Shown here: piece by piece, positions 16,573 through 24,938 of the stretch
Layout of the letters: every line of letters begins with the position of its first letter
How positions within the stretch are numbered: the first letter of the stretch is position 1
Source: an uncultured Oscillospiraceae bacterium
GTDB taxonomy: Bacteria; Bacillota_A; Clostridia; Oscillospirales; Oscillospiraceae
DNA: 31,849 nucleotides
Direction of reading: 5' to 3'
NCBI GenBank assembly: GCA_910579155.1
Contig: CAJTTS010000034.1
Coordinates: 1-31,849 of the forward strand
The notes under the pieces: generated by a model
The model's input: only the letters and a program-made list of their open reading frames with translations
Databases searched by the model: none
What the model was told of the DNA's origin: nothing
Program-made: the position numbers and the translations under genes

Positions 16573-18831
16573 TCATTTCAATGCCTGCTGCCAGCGGTCC
16601 CGAACAAAGATCAACTCCCCATTTATCGCAATTTCCAGAGGCTCCCCCTGTAGTAGCTCACAAACAAATTCCTCAGCGTTGAAGCGGATTTCCAGCAGCC
16701 TTTCGCGGTAATGCAGCCGCATTTTAACCTGTTCCCATTTTTCCGGACAGTGAGGCGAAAAGGAGAGCTGTCCCCCTTGGTAAAACATTCCGGCAAACCC
16801 GTGCATCAGCGCAATCCACGATCCTGCCATGCTGGTGATATGCAGGCCATCCTCTGTGTCGGCGTTGAAGTTATCCAAATCCAGACGCGCGGCCTGCTGG
16901 TACAGCCGGTAGGCGTCTGCTTCAAATCCGCACGCCGACGCTACAGTGCTGTGCATACTGGGGGACAGGGAGGACTCATGGACAGTCAAAGGCTCGTAAA
17001 AAAGGAAATTTGCCCTTTTTTGTTCCAGCGTGAACCTGCGGGGGAAGTAGTAGAATGCTAAGATGACATCTGCTTGCTTGATGAAGCAGGAACGCAGGAT
17101 GCGATCCCAAGACCAATGTTTGCACAGGGGAAGCTCATCGGCAGGGATTTCAGCGGCGGGGTAGATTTCCTTATCCATGAATCCGTCCTGCTGGATGAAC
17201 AGCATAGTTTCTGGATCATAGTTCAAGTACATTTTGTCTGCGACTTCCTGCATTTTCTGCATCTGCGCCGTGTCTAACGGGTAGGACAGCTTTTTTACCC
17301 AGTCCAGCGTATATTCGATGGACCACTTAGCCATATAATTGGTGAGAAAATCGTTGTTCACATTATTGTCGTATTCATTTGGGCCGGTGACACCCAAAAG
17401 CATATAACAATCTTTGTCTGGCTGATAGCTGGCGCGGCAAGCCCAGAAACGCGCGATCTCCACCATTACATGGATGCCATAATCCCGGATATAGCTTTCA
17501 TCGCCGGTATATTCAGTGTAGCAGTAAATCGCATATACCATACCAGCATTGCGGTGCAGCTCCTCAAACGTGATTTCCCATTCATTGTGGCACTCCTCGC
17601 CGTCAAAAGTCACCATAGGGTAAAGAGCGCCGGCCATCCCAATTTTTGCTGCGTTCTCTTTTGCCTTTTCCAGTGTATTATAGCGGAATTTCAACAGCTT
17701 CCGCGCCGTATCAGGTGTGGATGTAACCAGATACATGGGGAAACAATACCCTTCTGTATCATAGTAGGCCGCGCCGCCATATTTTTCCCCAGTGAAACCC
17801 TTGGGGCCAATGTTTAGCCGCTCATCACTCCCATCATAAGTGCTCCACAAATGAAACAGGTTGAAGCGGATGCCTTGCTGGGCGGCAATATCACCATCAA
17901 TTGTTACATCGCATAGCTGCCACCTCTTTGCCCATGCTGCCGCCTGCCTCTGGCGAAGGGTAACTGTACCTTCATCTGCCGCGTGGGCAAGGATTCCGCC
18001 TCCCACTGAGGCCAATTCCTCGCGGGGGATGTCCCGGGTGGTGACCACACTGACCAACTTTTCTATGTGGAACGCGTCCCCGGCACTTAACTCGGCCTCA
18101 AAACGATGGAATACGCAACGCTCTCCCTGAATGCAGCTCTGCCGTACACTGTCCTCCATGCAGTGGGCATGGGAGGTAAAGCCCACCGCAAATCGGGGGA
18201 CATCAAACGAATTTTCCATGGTTTCGCTCTCCAAATACAGCCTGTCTCCTCCCTCCAGGGCTCGCAACACCCAGAACTGATCTCCATAATTTGCGTCTGA
18301 GTTCTTGACGTTGGCATCCAAGCCCGTCTCTATAGTCACGAAGCCCACATCATCCAAGGCGGTGACAGAGTAGGTCATGCAGGCAATTTGTTTGGTGTCA
18401 ATCGAGAAAAAACGGGAGGACACAATCTTCAGCCGGCCGCTTTCTGTGCGCAGCACCATCTCCCTCTCCATGACACCGGTGCGCATATCTATCACCCGGC
18501 GGAATGTCTCAATAGGGGTCTGGGCGAGATCAATTCTCCTGCCATTTACAGATAGGTGGAACATCAAAAAATCCGGCGCATTGATGACCTTCCCAAAATA
18601 GCGGGGGTATCCATTTTTCCACCAGCCTACACGGGTTTTATCCGGCATCCAAACGCCGGCAATATATATGCCTTTTAGTGTATCTCCGGTGTAATCTTCC
18701 TCGTAATTTCCACGAGCGCCCATATACCCGTTTCCCAAGCTCATGACGGATTCAGCCGGCCGGTTTTCGCTGTGGTCAATTTCTGTCTGGATTAAGCAGA
18801 ATGGATCAAGTTCTCGTAAAATACGTTTCAA
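16573..18831 (-). CDS. malP: Maltose phosphorylase (GH65)
   Basis: A glycoside hydrolase family 65 inverting phosphorylase. It converts maltose and phosphate to glucose and beta-D-glucose 1-phosphate in the cytoplasm. Catalytic Glu486 lies in GVTGPNEYDNNVNN, one position from Glu487 of Lactobacillus brevis maltose phosphorylase, and the length (752 aa) is nearly identical. FTGEKYGGAAYYDTE resembles the maltose phosphorylase loop and not the longer kojibiose/trehalose phosphorylase version. An N-terminal beta-sandwich, (alpha/alpha)6 barrel and small C-terminal domain are all present. The start is TTG 18831 (MKRILREL) because AGGAG lies eight bases upstream; GTG 18840 overlaps that site. A promoter and two TTATCGATAA operators lie just upstream. 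The product beta-glucose 1-phosphate is the substrate of the fused phosphoglucomutase at 26902. Another alpha-glucobiose as true substrate is possible. Confidence 0.88.
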   Translation of the reverse strand: MKRILRELDPFCLIQTEIDHSENRPAESVMSLGNGYMGARGNYEEDYTGDTLKGIYIAGVWMPDKTRVGWWKNGYPRYFGKVINAPDFLMFHLSVNGRRIDLAQTPIETFRRVIDMRTGVMEREMVLRTESGRLKIVSSRFFSIDTKQIACMTYSVTALDDVGFVTIETGLDANVKNSDANYGDQFWVLRALEGGDRLYLESETMENSFDVPRFAVGFTSHAHCMEDSVRQSCIQGERCVFHRFEAELSAGDAFHIEKLVSVVTTRDIPREELASVGGGILAHAADEGTVTLRQRQAAAWAKRWQLCDVTIDGDIAAQQGIRFNLFHLWSTYDGSDERLNIGPKGFTGEKYGGAAYYDTEGYCFPMYLVTSTPDTARKLLKFRYNTLEKAKENAAKIGMAGALYPMVTFDGEECHNEWEITFEELHRNAGMVYAIYCYTEYTGDESYIRDYGIHVMVEIARFWACRASYQPDKDCYMLLGVTGPNEYDNNVNNDFLTNYMAKWSIEYTLDWVKKLSYPLDTAQMQKMQEVADKMYLNYDPETMLFIQQDGFMDKEIYPAAEIPADELPLCKHWSWDRILRSCFIKQADVILAFYYFPRRFTLEQKRANFLFYEPLTVHESSLSPSMHSTVASACGFEADAYRLYQQAARLDLDNFNADTEDGLHITSMAGSWIALMHGFAGMFYQGGQLSFSPHCPEKWEQVKMRLHYRERLLEIRFNAEEFVCELLQGEPLEIAINGELIFVRDRWQQALK

Positions 18832-18852
18832 AATAACCACTCCTCTCTTAAG

Positions 18853-18873
18853 TTATCGATAAATTATCGATAA
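18853..18873. promoter_or_regulatory. Tandem LacI-type operators TTATCGATAA upstream of maltose phosphorylase
   Basis: Two perfect 10-bp palindromes TTATCGATAA at 18853-18862 and 18864-18873, separated by one base. Their centres are 11 bp apart, one helical turn. They start within the -10 element of the minus-strand promoter and extend downstream, a position suited to repression. The same palindrome occurs at the other two promoter regions of this locus. The adjacent LacI-family gene is the obvious candidate protein. Confidence 0.75.
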
Positions 18874-18897
18874 TATATTAAACAGTTAATCACACAA
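18870..18897 (-). promoter_or_regulatory. Predicted promoter of the maltose phosphorylase operon
   Basis: On the minus strand, TTGTGT (-35; plus 18892-18897), a 16-bp spacer and TATTAT (-10; plus 18870-18875). The -10 overlaps the operator pair. Confidence 0.55.
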
Positions 18898-18925
18898 TCC
18901 GTACTTTGTCAATAGAAATTGATCA

Positions 18926-18961
18926 AAAAAGCAGCCAGGCTTTTTACAGCCCAGCTGCTTT
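18926..18961 (-). terminator. Terminator of the LacI-family gene
   Basis: A 13-bp stem with one G-U/mismatch region, 18928-18940 with 18949-18961, and loop TTTTTACA. On the minus strand it is followed by TTTTTTGATC. It lies 16 bp after the regulator's stop codon and separates it from the maltose phosphorylase operon. Confidence 0.75.
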
Positions 18962-18976
18962 TGTTTTACAATCTGT

Positions 18977-19972
18977 CTATTGCTGCCTTAAGCGGGGAGG
19001 TGCGGTGGATTCTCGTACCATCAGGCGTGGTGTCTCCACAACTCGTGTCGCATTCTGGTATTTAATCAAGCTTTTCAAGCACATGAAAGCCCGAAACCCT
19101 ACGTCCTTGATATTGATGCGCACAGTGGTGAGGGCTGGGGAAATGTAGGTGGAAATACGGATATCGTCAAATCCCGTCACGCTCATATCTTGCGGAACCT
19201 GGAGCCCTTGTTTCTTCAGCCACCGGATGGCGCCAATAGCCATTAAATCGCTGGCACATACCAAGGCGGTAACACCCTTATCCAACAGCGTTTCCGCCCC
19301 CTCCTCCCCAGAATGTTCACTGAAGTTTCCATGATACACCAATTCCGGATCATACGTAAGCCCACCCAAGGTAATGGCACTGAGAAACCCAGCAAAACGC
19401 TCCCGGCTACTGAAACTTTGCTGCTCTCCGTTAATGAAGCCAATCCGCCTGTGGCCCAGTTGGATCAAATGGGCCACTGCCATCCCTATGCCGGAAAGGT
19501 TGTCCGATGTCACACAAGAAATTAGCTTCCCTTCCACATAGTTATCCACTAAAACAATTGGATAGGCAATTCTATCCAATTGGTCAAAAAAGGGGCTACT
19601 ATCATTAAGGCCAAGCACCATTGCACCATCGAAGCGCTCCTGCTCCATAATGTGGTAAAAAGAAGTGCAGTTCCCGTCCTCAAGGCTGCGGATAATCACC
19701 TCATAACCGTGGCCTTCAGCCACTTGCTTGAAGGCCAGCATTACTTCATACAAATAGTACGTCACATGAGGGGCTTCCATGCGCCCCATAAATACGCACA
19801 CCCGTTTGGAAATCTTCTGCCGTGCCCCCCCGGTATAACCCATTTCCGCAGCGGTTTCTAATACCGCCGCCCGTGTTTCTGCATTGATGTCATCTGCTCC
19901 GTTAAATGCTTTGTAGACCGTGCTGACGCTGATTCCCATCTGATTGGCAATGTCCTTTGCCTTGACTGCCAT
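18977..19972 (-). CDS. LacI-family transcriptional regulator
   Basis: A 331-aa cytoplasmic sugar-responsive regulator, probably a repressor of the whole locus. The N-terminal LacI HTH is VKAKDIANQMGISVSTVYKA with NG following, then the hinge region (TRAAVLETAAEMGY). Residues about 60-331 form a periplasmic-binding-protein-like effector domain (VLVDNYVEG, LGHRRIGFING, VTGFDDI, TTVRINIKDVG). The start ATG 19972 has TAGGTGG five bases upstream; GTG 19981 overlaps that site. It is transcribed divergently from the ABC importer operon. Its own promoter (20040-20068) lies next to an operator at 20093, so autoregulation is possible. The effector is not evident; a maltose-type sugar or phosphorylated sugar is likely from context. 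Confidence 0.92.
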   Translation of the reverse strand: MAVKAKDIANQMGISVSTVYKAFNGADDINAETRAAVLETAAEMGYTGGARQKISKRVCVFMGRMEAPHVTYYLYEVMLAFKQVAEGHGYEVIIRSLEDGNCTSFYHIMEQERFDGAMVLGLNDSSPFFDQLDRIAYPIVLVDNYVEGKLISCVTSDNLSGIGMAVAHLIQLGHRRIGFINGEQQSFSSRERFAGFLSAITLGGLTYDPELVYHGNFSEHSGEEGAETLLDKGVTALVCASDLMAIGAIRWLKKQGLQVPQDMSVTGFDDIRISTYISPALTTVRINIKDVGFRAFMCLKSLIKYQNATRVVETPRLMVRESTAPPRLRQQ

Positions 19973-20039
19973 TATATCCACCTACCGCTGCTAAATCCCA
20001 AGCCGCTGTTTGAGCAGCTTAAGATCATTATTATTATTT

Positions 20040-20068
20040 ATTATATCATATTTATCCCCAAAACACAA
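20040..20068 (-). promoter_or_regulatory. Predicted promoter of the LacI-family gene
   Basis: On the minus strand, TTGTGT (-35; plus 20063-20068), a 17-bp spacer and a perfect TATAAT (-10; plus 20040-20045), 68 bp before the ATG. Confidence 0.6.
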
Positions 20069-20092
20069 CGGCTTTTTTGCTCGTCTTAAAAA

Positions 20093-20124
20093 TTATCGAT
20101 AAAAATAGTTGACATTATCGATTT
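20093..20124. promoter_or_regulatory. LacI-type operators at the ABC importer promoter
   Basis: A perfect TTATCGATAA at 20093-20102 lies just upstream of the -35. A second, TTATCGATTT, at 20115-20124 lies between the -35 and -10. Centre distance is 22 bp, two helical turns. A regulator bound at the second site would directly block RNA polymerase. Confidence 0.7.
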
Positions 20125-20136
20125 CTTCTGATAATC
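20109..20136 (+). promoter_or_regulatory. Predicted promoter of the sugar ABC importer operon
   Basis: TTGACA (20109-20114), then a 16-bp spacer and ATAATC, or 15 bp to GATAAT (20130-20135). A leader of about 115 nt precedes the first gene; it has no supported ORF. Confidence 0.6.
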
Positions 20137-20258
20137 TAAGGAGTGTCAAGCAAAGCGGAATGTTTGTGGAGGCCGATTAAACAACATCTGCGCGCCTTGA
20201 CACATAGCTGCATCCTGTCATCCTGGAGCAGCCAATCAACAAGTAAGGAGGAATATCG

Positions 20259-21569
20259 ATGAAAAGAATGTCCATGAAACGCATTGCAGCTTTGCTGGCA
20301 TCCGCAGCCCTGGTACTTACAACTATGGTTGGCTGTACGCAGAGTCCCCCCTCCGAGTCTGGCACCGGGGCAAACACCGCCCCCATTTCCGATGCACCTG
20401 AACAGACCAATTCTCCCACAGGAGGCGGCACCATTTCTGTATGGGCAGAACCGTCCTGCTATGCCTGGGTGCAGGAGATGGCTGCAAAGTGGGAGGAAGA
20501 AACCGGAAATCATGTGGAACTCACAGAAATGCCTATGGTAGACGGCGACTATAAGCACGCTTTGGACGGCCCTGCCGGACTTGGGCCGGATCTGATGGCC
20601 GGCCCCCACAATGACGTGGGAGACAAAAGCACTCAAGGAATGTACGCTCCCATCAAGCTCAGCGATGAGGCGCTGTCCTGCATTGTACCCGCTGCAGTAG
20701 ATGCCTGCACCTTTGAGGATAACCTCTATTTGGTGCCGCTGTACATGAGCACCAACCTGCTGATTTATAACAAAGATCTGGTTCCCACTCCGCCCGACAC
20801 TTGGGATGAGCTGCTGGCAGTCATCAATGATCCCAAGTTTGATAATAACGGCGACGGTTCCTTGGGCTTCCTTTGCAACCTAGGCGATTTCTACAACTCC
20901 GCTGGCTTTATCTGGGCCGGGGGCGGCTATGTGTATGGCAATAATAACACCGATCCATCCGAGATTGGCCTGAATAACGAGGGTGCCGTGGAAGGCGCCA
21001 CCCGGGTCAAGGAACTGTTCGGCCTGATGCCCAAGGGCATGGGTGACCGTACCACCGCCAATGATTTGATGCTGGGCCTGTTTACTGAGGGCAAGGTGGG
21101 CATGATGGTGCGCGGCGCCGACGTAATTCCCTCCTTGGTGGAGGCCAATATCAACTATGGCTTGGCCCGTATGCCCAAGCTTCCCAATGGCAATGTAATT
21201 GCAAACTACTCTGGGTTTACCGGCATGGCGATGAGCGGCTTTGCCCATGAGCCTGAACTGGCCACAGAGTTCCTCAACTTTATTGTCCAGGATCAGTTTG
21301 CGGCCTCCTTTGCGGAAAAGACCGGCCTAATCCCTTGCAACCAGAAATACCTGGACGACAACAGCTCCACTAATGAAACCATTAAGGCGTTCAATGAACA
21401 GATCTCCTACAGCGTGCCCATGGTGAAAATCATTGAGGGCAACCAGACCTGGGATCCTATGCACGCCGCAATGGGTTCCCTGGCCACCGGTGCCGATCCA
21501 AAAGAAGCCCTGGACATCGCTGTCAAGCAGATTGAGGATAATATCGCCTCGCTACACGCCGGCCAGTAA
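20259..21569 (+). CDS. Sugar ABC transporter substrate-binding lipoprotein (MalE-like)
   Basis: A 436-aa extracellular solute-binding protein anchored by lipid. The N-terminal signal peptide (MKRMSMKRIAALLASAALVL) ends in a lipobox, TMVGC, with Cys26 as lipidation site, followed by a Ser/Pro/Gly linker. The mature part is a family-1 carbohydrate-binding fold: GTISVWAEPSCYAWVQEMAA at its start, PDTWDELLAVINDPKF in the middle, and ATEFLNFIVQDQFAASFAEK with TGLIP near the end. This pattern is typical of maltose/maltodextrin-type binding proteins. AAGGAGG lies seven bases before the ATG. It is the first gene of an operon with two permeases and is followed by an intergenic hairpin. The ligand is inferred to be a maltooligosaccharide from the neighbouring enzymes. 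Confidence 0.92.
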   Translation: MKRMSMKRIAALLASAALVLTTMVGCTQSPPSESGTGANTAPISDAPEQTNSPTGGGTISVWAEPSCYAWVQEMAAKWEEETGNHVELTEMPMVDGDYKHALDGPAGLGPDLMAGPHNDVGDKSTQGMYAPIKLSDEALSCIVPAAVDACTFEDNLYLVPLYMSTNLLIYNKDLVPTPPDTWDELLAVINDPKFDNNGDGSLGFLCNLGDFYNSAGFIWAGGGYVYGNNNTDPSEIGLNNEGAVEGATRVKELFGLMPKGMGDRTTANDLMLGLFTEGKVGMMVRGADVIPSLVEANINYGLARMPKLPNGNVIANYSGFTGMAMSGFAHEPELATEFLNFIVQDQFAASFAEKTGLIPCNQKYLDDNSSTNETIKAFNEQISYSVPMVKIIEGNQTWDPMHAAMGSLATGADPKEALDIAVKQIEDNIASLHAGQ

Positions 21570-21580
21570 GACACCCCAAA

Positions 21581-21612
21581 CGATATGCCGGAACTGCGGT
21601 TCCGGCATATCG
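21581..21612 (+). promoter_or_regulatory. Intercistronic hairpin between binding protein and permease genes
   Basis: A perfect 14-bp stem, 21581-21594 with 21599-21612, loop TGCG, and no U-tract after it. It starts 11 bp after the binding-protein stop and ends 30 bp before the permease ATG. Such a hairpin can protect the upstream mRNA and give more binding protein than permease; this effect here is inference. Confidence 0.6.
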
Positions 21613-21642
21613 TTATAGAGAGAGCTGCAGAGGAGGGACAAT

Positions 21643-22962
21643 ATGAAGGGAAAAAACACAAAGCACCAAACCACTGCCACATTACTGGCGCTGATCCCGG
21701 GCTTTGGCCACTTTTATAACGGGCAGTTCTGGCAAGGCGGCGCAATTTTGATCGTTATGGCCGCCTATGGCTTTCTCACTGCAGAAACCATTTTCTCAGG
21801 CGTACAGGGCGGCGGGCTGGCCGGCCTGTTCACACTGGGCACAGTGCCAGGCCAGGATCATTCCCTGTTCTTTCTGGTGGAAGGGCTGCTTGCCTTGGTA
21901 TTGGTCGCCGTCGGAATTGCGGTTTACCTGTTCAGCATTTTTAACGCGAGGAAAAACGGTCGTCTCCGGGATGAGGGAAAGCCGCTATACAGCCTGCGGG
22001 AGCAATATAAATCCGTGATGAACCGGGGCTTTCCATATCTGATTATGGCCCCCGGGCTGGTAGTCATGACCCTGGCCGTGGTGTTCCCCACTGTCACCAA
22101 TATCATGATCTCCCTGACCAACTATAACGTCAATCATATGCCGCCCAAAAAGCTGTTTGGCTGGGTGGGGCTGCAAAACTATATTGATATGTTCACCATG
22201 GACTCGTGGATGAACGCCTTATTGCACACCCTGTCTTGGACAGTGATTTGGACGGTGTGTGCCACGTTACTCACCATTGTGCTGGGCATTCTGGTTGCAG
22301 TTATAGTCAATCAGAAGGAGATCCGCTGCAAGCGCTTTTGGCGCACCATCATCATCCTGCCGTGGGCAGTACCCGCTTTTATCTCAATTTTAATGTTTGC
22401 CGTTTTTTTCAATGATTCCTTTGGTGCTATGAATCAGCAGGTTATCCCCTTCTTCGATAAGCTGCTGCCCTTTTTAAAGCTCTCGGCCCTGCCCTGGAAA
22501 ACCCAGGTAGGTTTTACCCGCTTGGCGCTGATTCTGATCCAGGGCTGGCTGGGCTTTCCCTATATTTTTGTGATGGTAACCGGCGTGCTCCAATCCATCC
22601 CCTCCGAGCTGTACGACGCCGCCCAAATTGATGGGGCCAGCCGGTATCAGCAGTTTAGGCGTATCACGCTGCCATGGGTGCTGGCAGCTACCGCACCGGT
22701 GCTTATTACTCAGTTTACCTTTAATTTTTCAAACTTCAATGTCATTTACTTGTTCAACAGCGGGGGGCCCGTCATTGCGGGACAGCTTACTGGTGGGACA
22801 GATTTGCTGGTGTCCTGGGTATACAAAATCACTACAGAGAGTGTAACACGAGAATTTGGTATGGGCGCAGCTATTACCGTATTCATCTCGCTCATCGTTA
22901 TGGTCATCGCACTGACCCAGTATATCCGTACCGACGCCTTCAAGGGAGGAAATGAACGATGA
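21643..22962 (+). CDS. Sugar ABC transporter permease, MalF-like
   Basis: A 439-aa inner-membrane permease. The C-terminal 300 residues are a standard family-1 sugar permease with about six membrane segments and the EAA loop (IPSELYDAAQIDGASRYQQF) that contacts the ATPase. The N-terminal 140 residues carry an additional hydrophobic region (TLLALIPGFGHFYNGQFWQG, then VEGLLALVLVAVGIAVYLFS) as in MalF-type permeases with extra N-terminal segments. GAGGAGGG lies five bases before the ATG. It overlaps the next gene by the ATGA of stop and start. With its MalG-like partner it forms the channel for the lipoprotein's ligand. Confidence 0.92.
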   Translation: MKGKNTKHQTTATLLALIPGFGHFYNGQFWQGGAILIVMAAYGFLTAETIFSGVQGGGLAGLFTLGTVPGQDHSLFFLVEGLLALVLVAVGIAVYLFSIFNARKNGRLRDEGKPLYSLREQYKSVMNRGFPYLIMAPGLVVMTLAVVFPTVTNIMISLTNYNVNHMPPKKLFGWVGLQNYIDMFTMDSWMNALLHTLSWTVIWTVCATLLTIVLGILVAVIVNQKEIRCKRFWRTIIILPWAVPAFISILMFAVFFNDSFGAMNQQVIPFFDKLLPFLKLSALPWKTQVGFTRLALILIQGWLGFPYIFVMVTGVLQSIPSELYDAAQIDGASRYQQFRRITLPWVLAATAPVLITQFTFNFSNFNVIYLFNSGGPVIAGQLTGGTDLLVSWVYKITTESVTREFGMGAAITVFISLIVMVIALTQYIRTDAFKGGNER

Positions 22963-23843
22963 ATGATGTGAGGCAGCGCAACACAGCCTGTAGAGCAAAA
23001 AATTTTCTGTGCGCCGCAGGAATGTACCTGTTCCTAATTGTGGTGTGCATCGTGATCATTTATCCCATTTTATGGATTGTCTTTTCATCCTTCAATCCCT
23101 CCCAGTCCATGTTTTCCTCTACGCTGGTGCCTAAAGAGATGAACCTGGATAACTACATCTGGCTGTTCACCAATCCGGACAGCAATTACCTGTTGTGGTT
23201 CAAAAATTCGATGAAAATATCCTTGATCGTCATGGTGCTACAGCTTATCCTAGTGTCCTTTACTGCTTACGCTTATTCGCGGTTTAATTTTCGGGGGAAA
23301 AAGTTCGGTTTGCTTATCTTCATGGTGCTTCAGATCCTTCCGCTCACCTCCGCTATGATTGCTTTCTATGCGTTGGGAATACTGCTTGGTTTGGTTCAGA
23401 ACCACGCCCATGCCTACCTCATTGCTATTTATGTTGGCAGCGCTATTCCTGGCAATACCTACCTAGTAAAAGGCTATCTGGATAATATCCCCAAGGAACT
23501 GGATGAAGCTGCCCACTTGGATGGTGCAGGAAATTTCACTACCTTTTTCCGCATCGTCATGCCCCTGGCAAAACCGATTTTGGCCGTACAGGCATTGTGG
23601 GCCTTTATGACACCACTTCAAGATTTTGTCATCGCCAAACTAATTATCCGGGATCCCAACCTGAACACGCTGGCCGTGGGACTCCAATCCTTTGTATCGG
23701 GCAGCATGACAGGAGGCTCTCAGATGCAATTTACCAAATTTGCCGCAGGATCACTGCTTATCGCCCTTCCCATTGCACTATTGTATGTATTCCTCCAGAA
23801 ATATTTGATCAGCGGTCTGACTGCCGGAGGAACAAAGGGATAA
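22959..23843 (+). CDS. Sugar ABC transporter permease, MalG-like
   Basis: A 294-aa inner-membrane permease and partner of the MalF-like protein. It has about six membrane segments beginning with GMYLFLIVVCIVIIYPILWI and the EAA loop IPKELDEAAHLDGAGNFTTF. Its start ATG overlaps the previous stop (ATGA), indicating translational coupling. No ATP-binding subunit follows: the operon ends in a bidirectional terminator 40 bp downstream. The transporter must therefore use an ATPase encoded elsewhere, as known for MsmX-type shared ATPases in Bacillota. Confidence 0.92.
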   Translation: MNDVRQRNTACRAKNFLCAAGMYLFLIVVCIVIIYPILWIVFSSFNPSQSMFSSTLVPKEMNLDNYIWLFTNPDSNYLLWFKNSMKISLIVMVLQLILVSFTAYAYSRFNFRGKKFGLLIFMVLQILPLTSAMIAFYALGILLGLVQNHAHAYLIAIYVGSAIPGNTYLVKGYLDNIPKELDEAAHLDGAGNFTTFFRIVMPLAKPILAVQALWAFMTPLQDFVIAKLIIRDPNLNTLAVGLQSFVSGSMTGGSQMQFTKFAAGSLLIALPIALLYVFLQKYLISGLTAGGTKG

Positions 23844-23880
23844 TGGCAAAGATGTCCTGTATATTAAGATAAGTGATAGA

Positions 23881-23916
23881 AAAAACGTCTTGGGGAAAAG
23901 TCCCAAGACGTTTTTT
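23881..23916. terminator. Bidirectional terminator between convergent operons
   Basis: A perfect 12-bp stem, 23883-23894 with 23902-23913, flanked by an A-run on the left and TTTTTT on the right. It can end the plus-strand importer operon and the minus-strand GH13-SDR operon, whose last stop is at 23934. Confidence 0.85.
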
Positions 23917-23933
23917 CTTGAAAAATCAGACCA

Positions 23934-24938
23934 TCATCTGTGGAAGCGGGGAAGGGCCCCATAACCCTGCTTTATTGCAGTGATAATATCATCTTCCCAC
24001 TGCTCCAGGCTACTGTCAGGAATAGTTCCCTGTTCCTCCATGGCATGGAAAACCCGGCACATTCCCTCTGCCAAGCCAATCTGGGGCTGCCACTCGGGCA
24101 CGTCCCGGCGCAGCTTGTCATTGGCGGCATAGGTATGCTGCCCGAAAATCTCATTGCACAGCGCGAACCGTTCAGGGTCTATCTCCATGAGCTGGGATAG
24201 GGGAAGGCCCACCAGCTCTACCTCCTGGCCCAATACCTGCATGGCCGTCCGGTGATATTCTGCCCAGGTGGTGCACCCAGTCTGGGTTACGTTATAAACC
24301 TGACCGATGCAGTGCTGCCGGCCCATAACCCCCACGAAGCCGCGGGCAGTGTCCTCAGTATGCATATATTGGTGCAGGATGTCGCCGTCCCCGCAGATAA
24401 GGATAGGTTTCCCTTTTTTGACCCTATCGATCCAGGTGTGCTCAGTAGTAAGGTTGCGCAACATCCCGCTCATTTCACTATACGAGGTACAGGGTTTCAT
24501 GATGGTGACAGGGAACCCCTCGCGACGGAAGGCGTCCAGGTACATCAAATCTGCGGCGTGCTTGTTGATACCGTACTGTATACAGGGTTGAAACCAGTCC
24601 TCTTCCCGGATGGGAAAGTGGTTGAAGTGCTTCCCATAGGTACATACAGTAGAGGCGGTAATAAAGTGCTTTACATCCCGGAAGGCTTCAATGCTCACCT
24701 GTGCGTCTTGGGCATCAAAGCAAGTCAACTCAAAAGCGATATCGGGCTTCAGCTCACGCATCACACGGATATATGCCTGCTCGTTGTGCCGATCCCCGGA
24801 AATATACCGTACCGCCTCCGGATGAATAGAACGCTCCATCCTGTCAAAACAAACAATGTCGTCATATCCTTGCCTAAGCAATTCCCGGATGATGTGCGCC
24901 CCAATATTTCCGTTCCCACCAGTCACAACAATTCTCAT
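23934..24938 (-). CDS. NAD(P)-dependent epimerase/dehydratase (extended SDR)
   Basis: A 334-aa extended short-chain dehydrogenase/reductase of the NAD-dependent epimerase/dehydratase family. The N-terminal nucleotide-binding motif is VVTGGNGNIGAH (GxxGxxG), acidic Asp32 follows the second strand (FDRM), and the catalytic residues are Ser96 in ITASTVCTYG and Tyr122-x-x-x-Lys126 in YGINK. The substrate is probably a sugar or sugar nucleotide, not determined. ATG 24938 has AGGAGGT six bases upstream and overlaps the stop of the preceding GH13 gene (ATGA), so the two are translationally coupled. An SDR in a maltodextrin operon is unusual and suggests that a modified sugar is processed. Confidence 0.88.
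   Translation of the reverse strand: MRIVVTGGNGNIGAHIIRELLRQGYDDIVCFDRMERSIHPEAVRYISGDRHNEQAYIRVMRELKPDIAFELTCFDAQDAQVSIEAFRDVKHFITASTVCTYGKHFNHFPIREEDWFQPCIQYGINKHAADLMYLDAFRREGFPVTIMKPCTSYSEMSGMLRNLTTEHTWIDRVKKGKPILICGDGDILHQYMHTEDTARGFVGVMGRQHCIGQVYNVTQTGCTTWAEYHRTAMQVLGQEVELVGLPLSQLMEIDPERFALCNEIFGQHTYAANDKLRRDVPEWQPQIGLAEGMCRVFHAMEEQGTIPDSSLEQWEDDIITAIKQGYGALPRFHR

Noticed and set aside
20137..20258. Leader of the importer operon considered as a riboswitch
   Set aside because: Only weak complementary pieces such as GCTGC/GCAGC are present. There is no known aptamer pattern and no terminator or anti-terminator pair.
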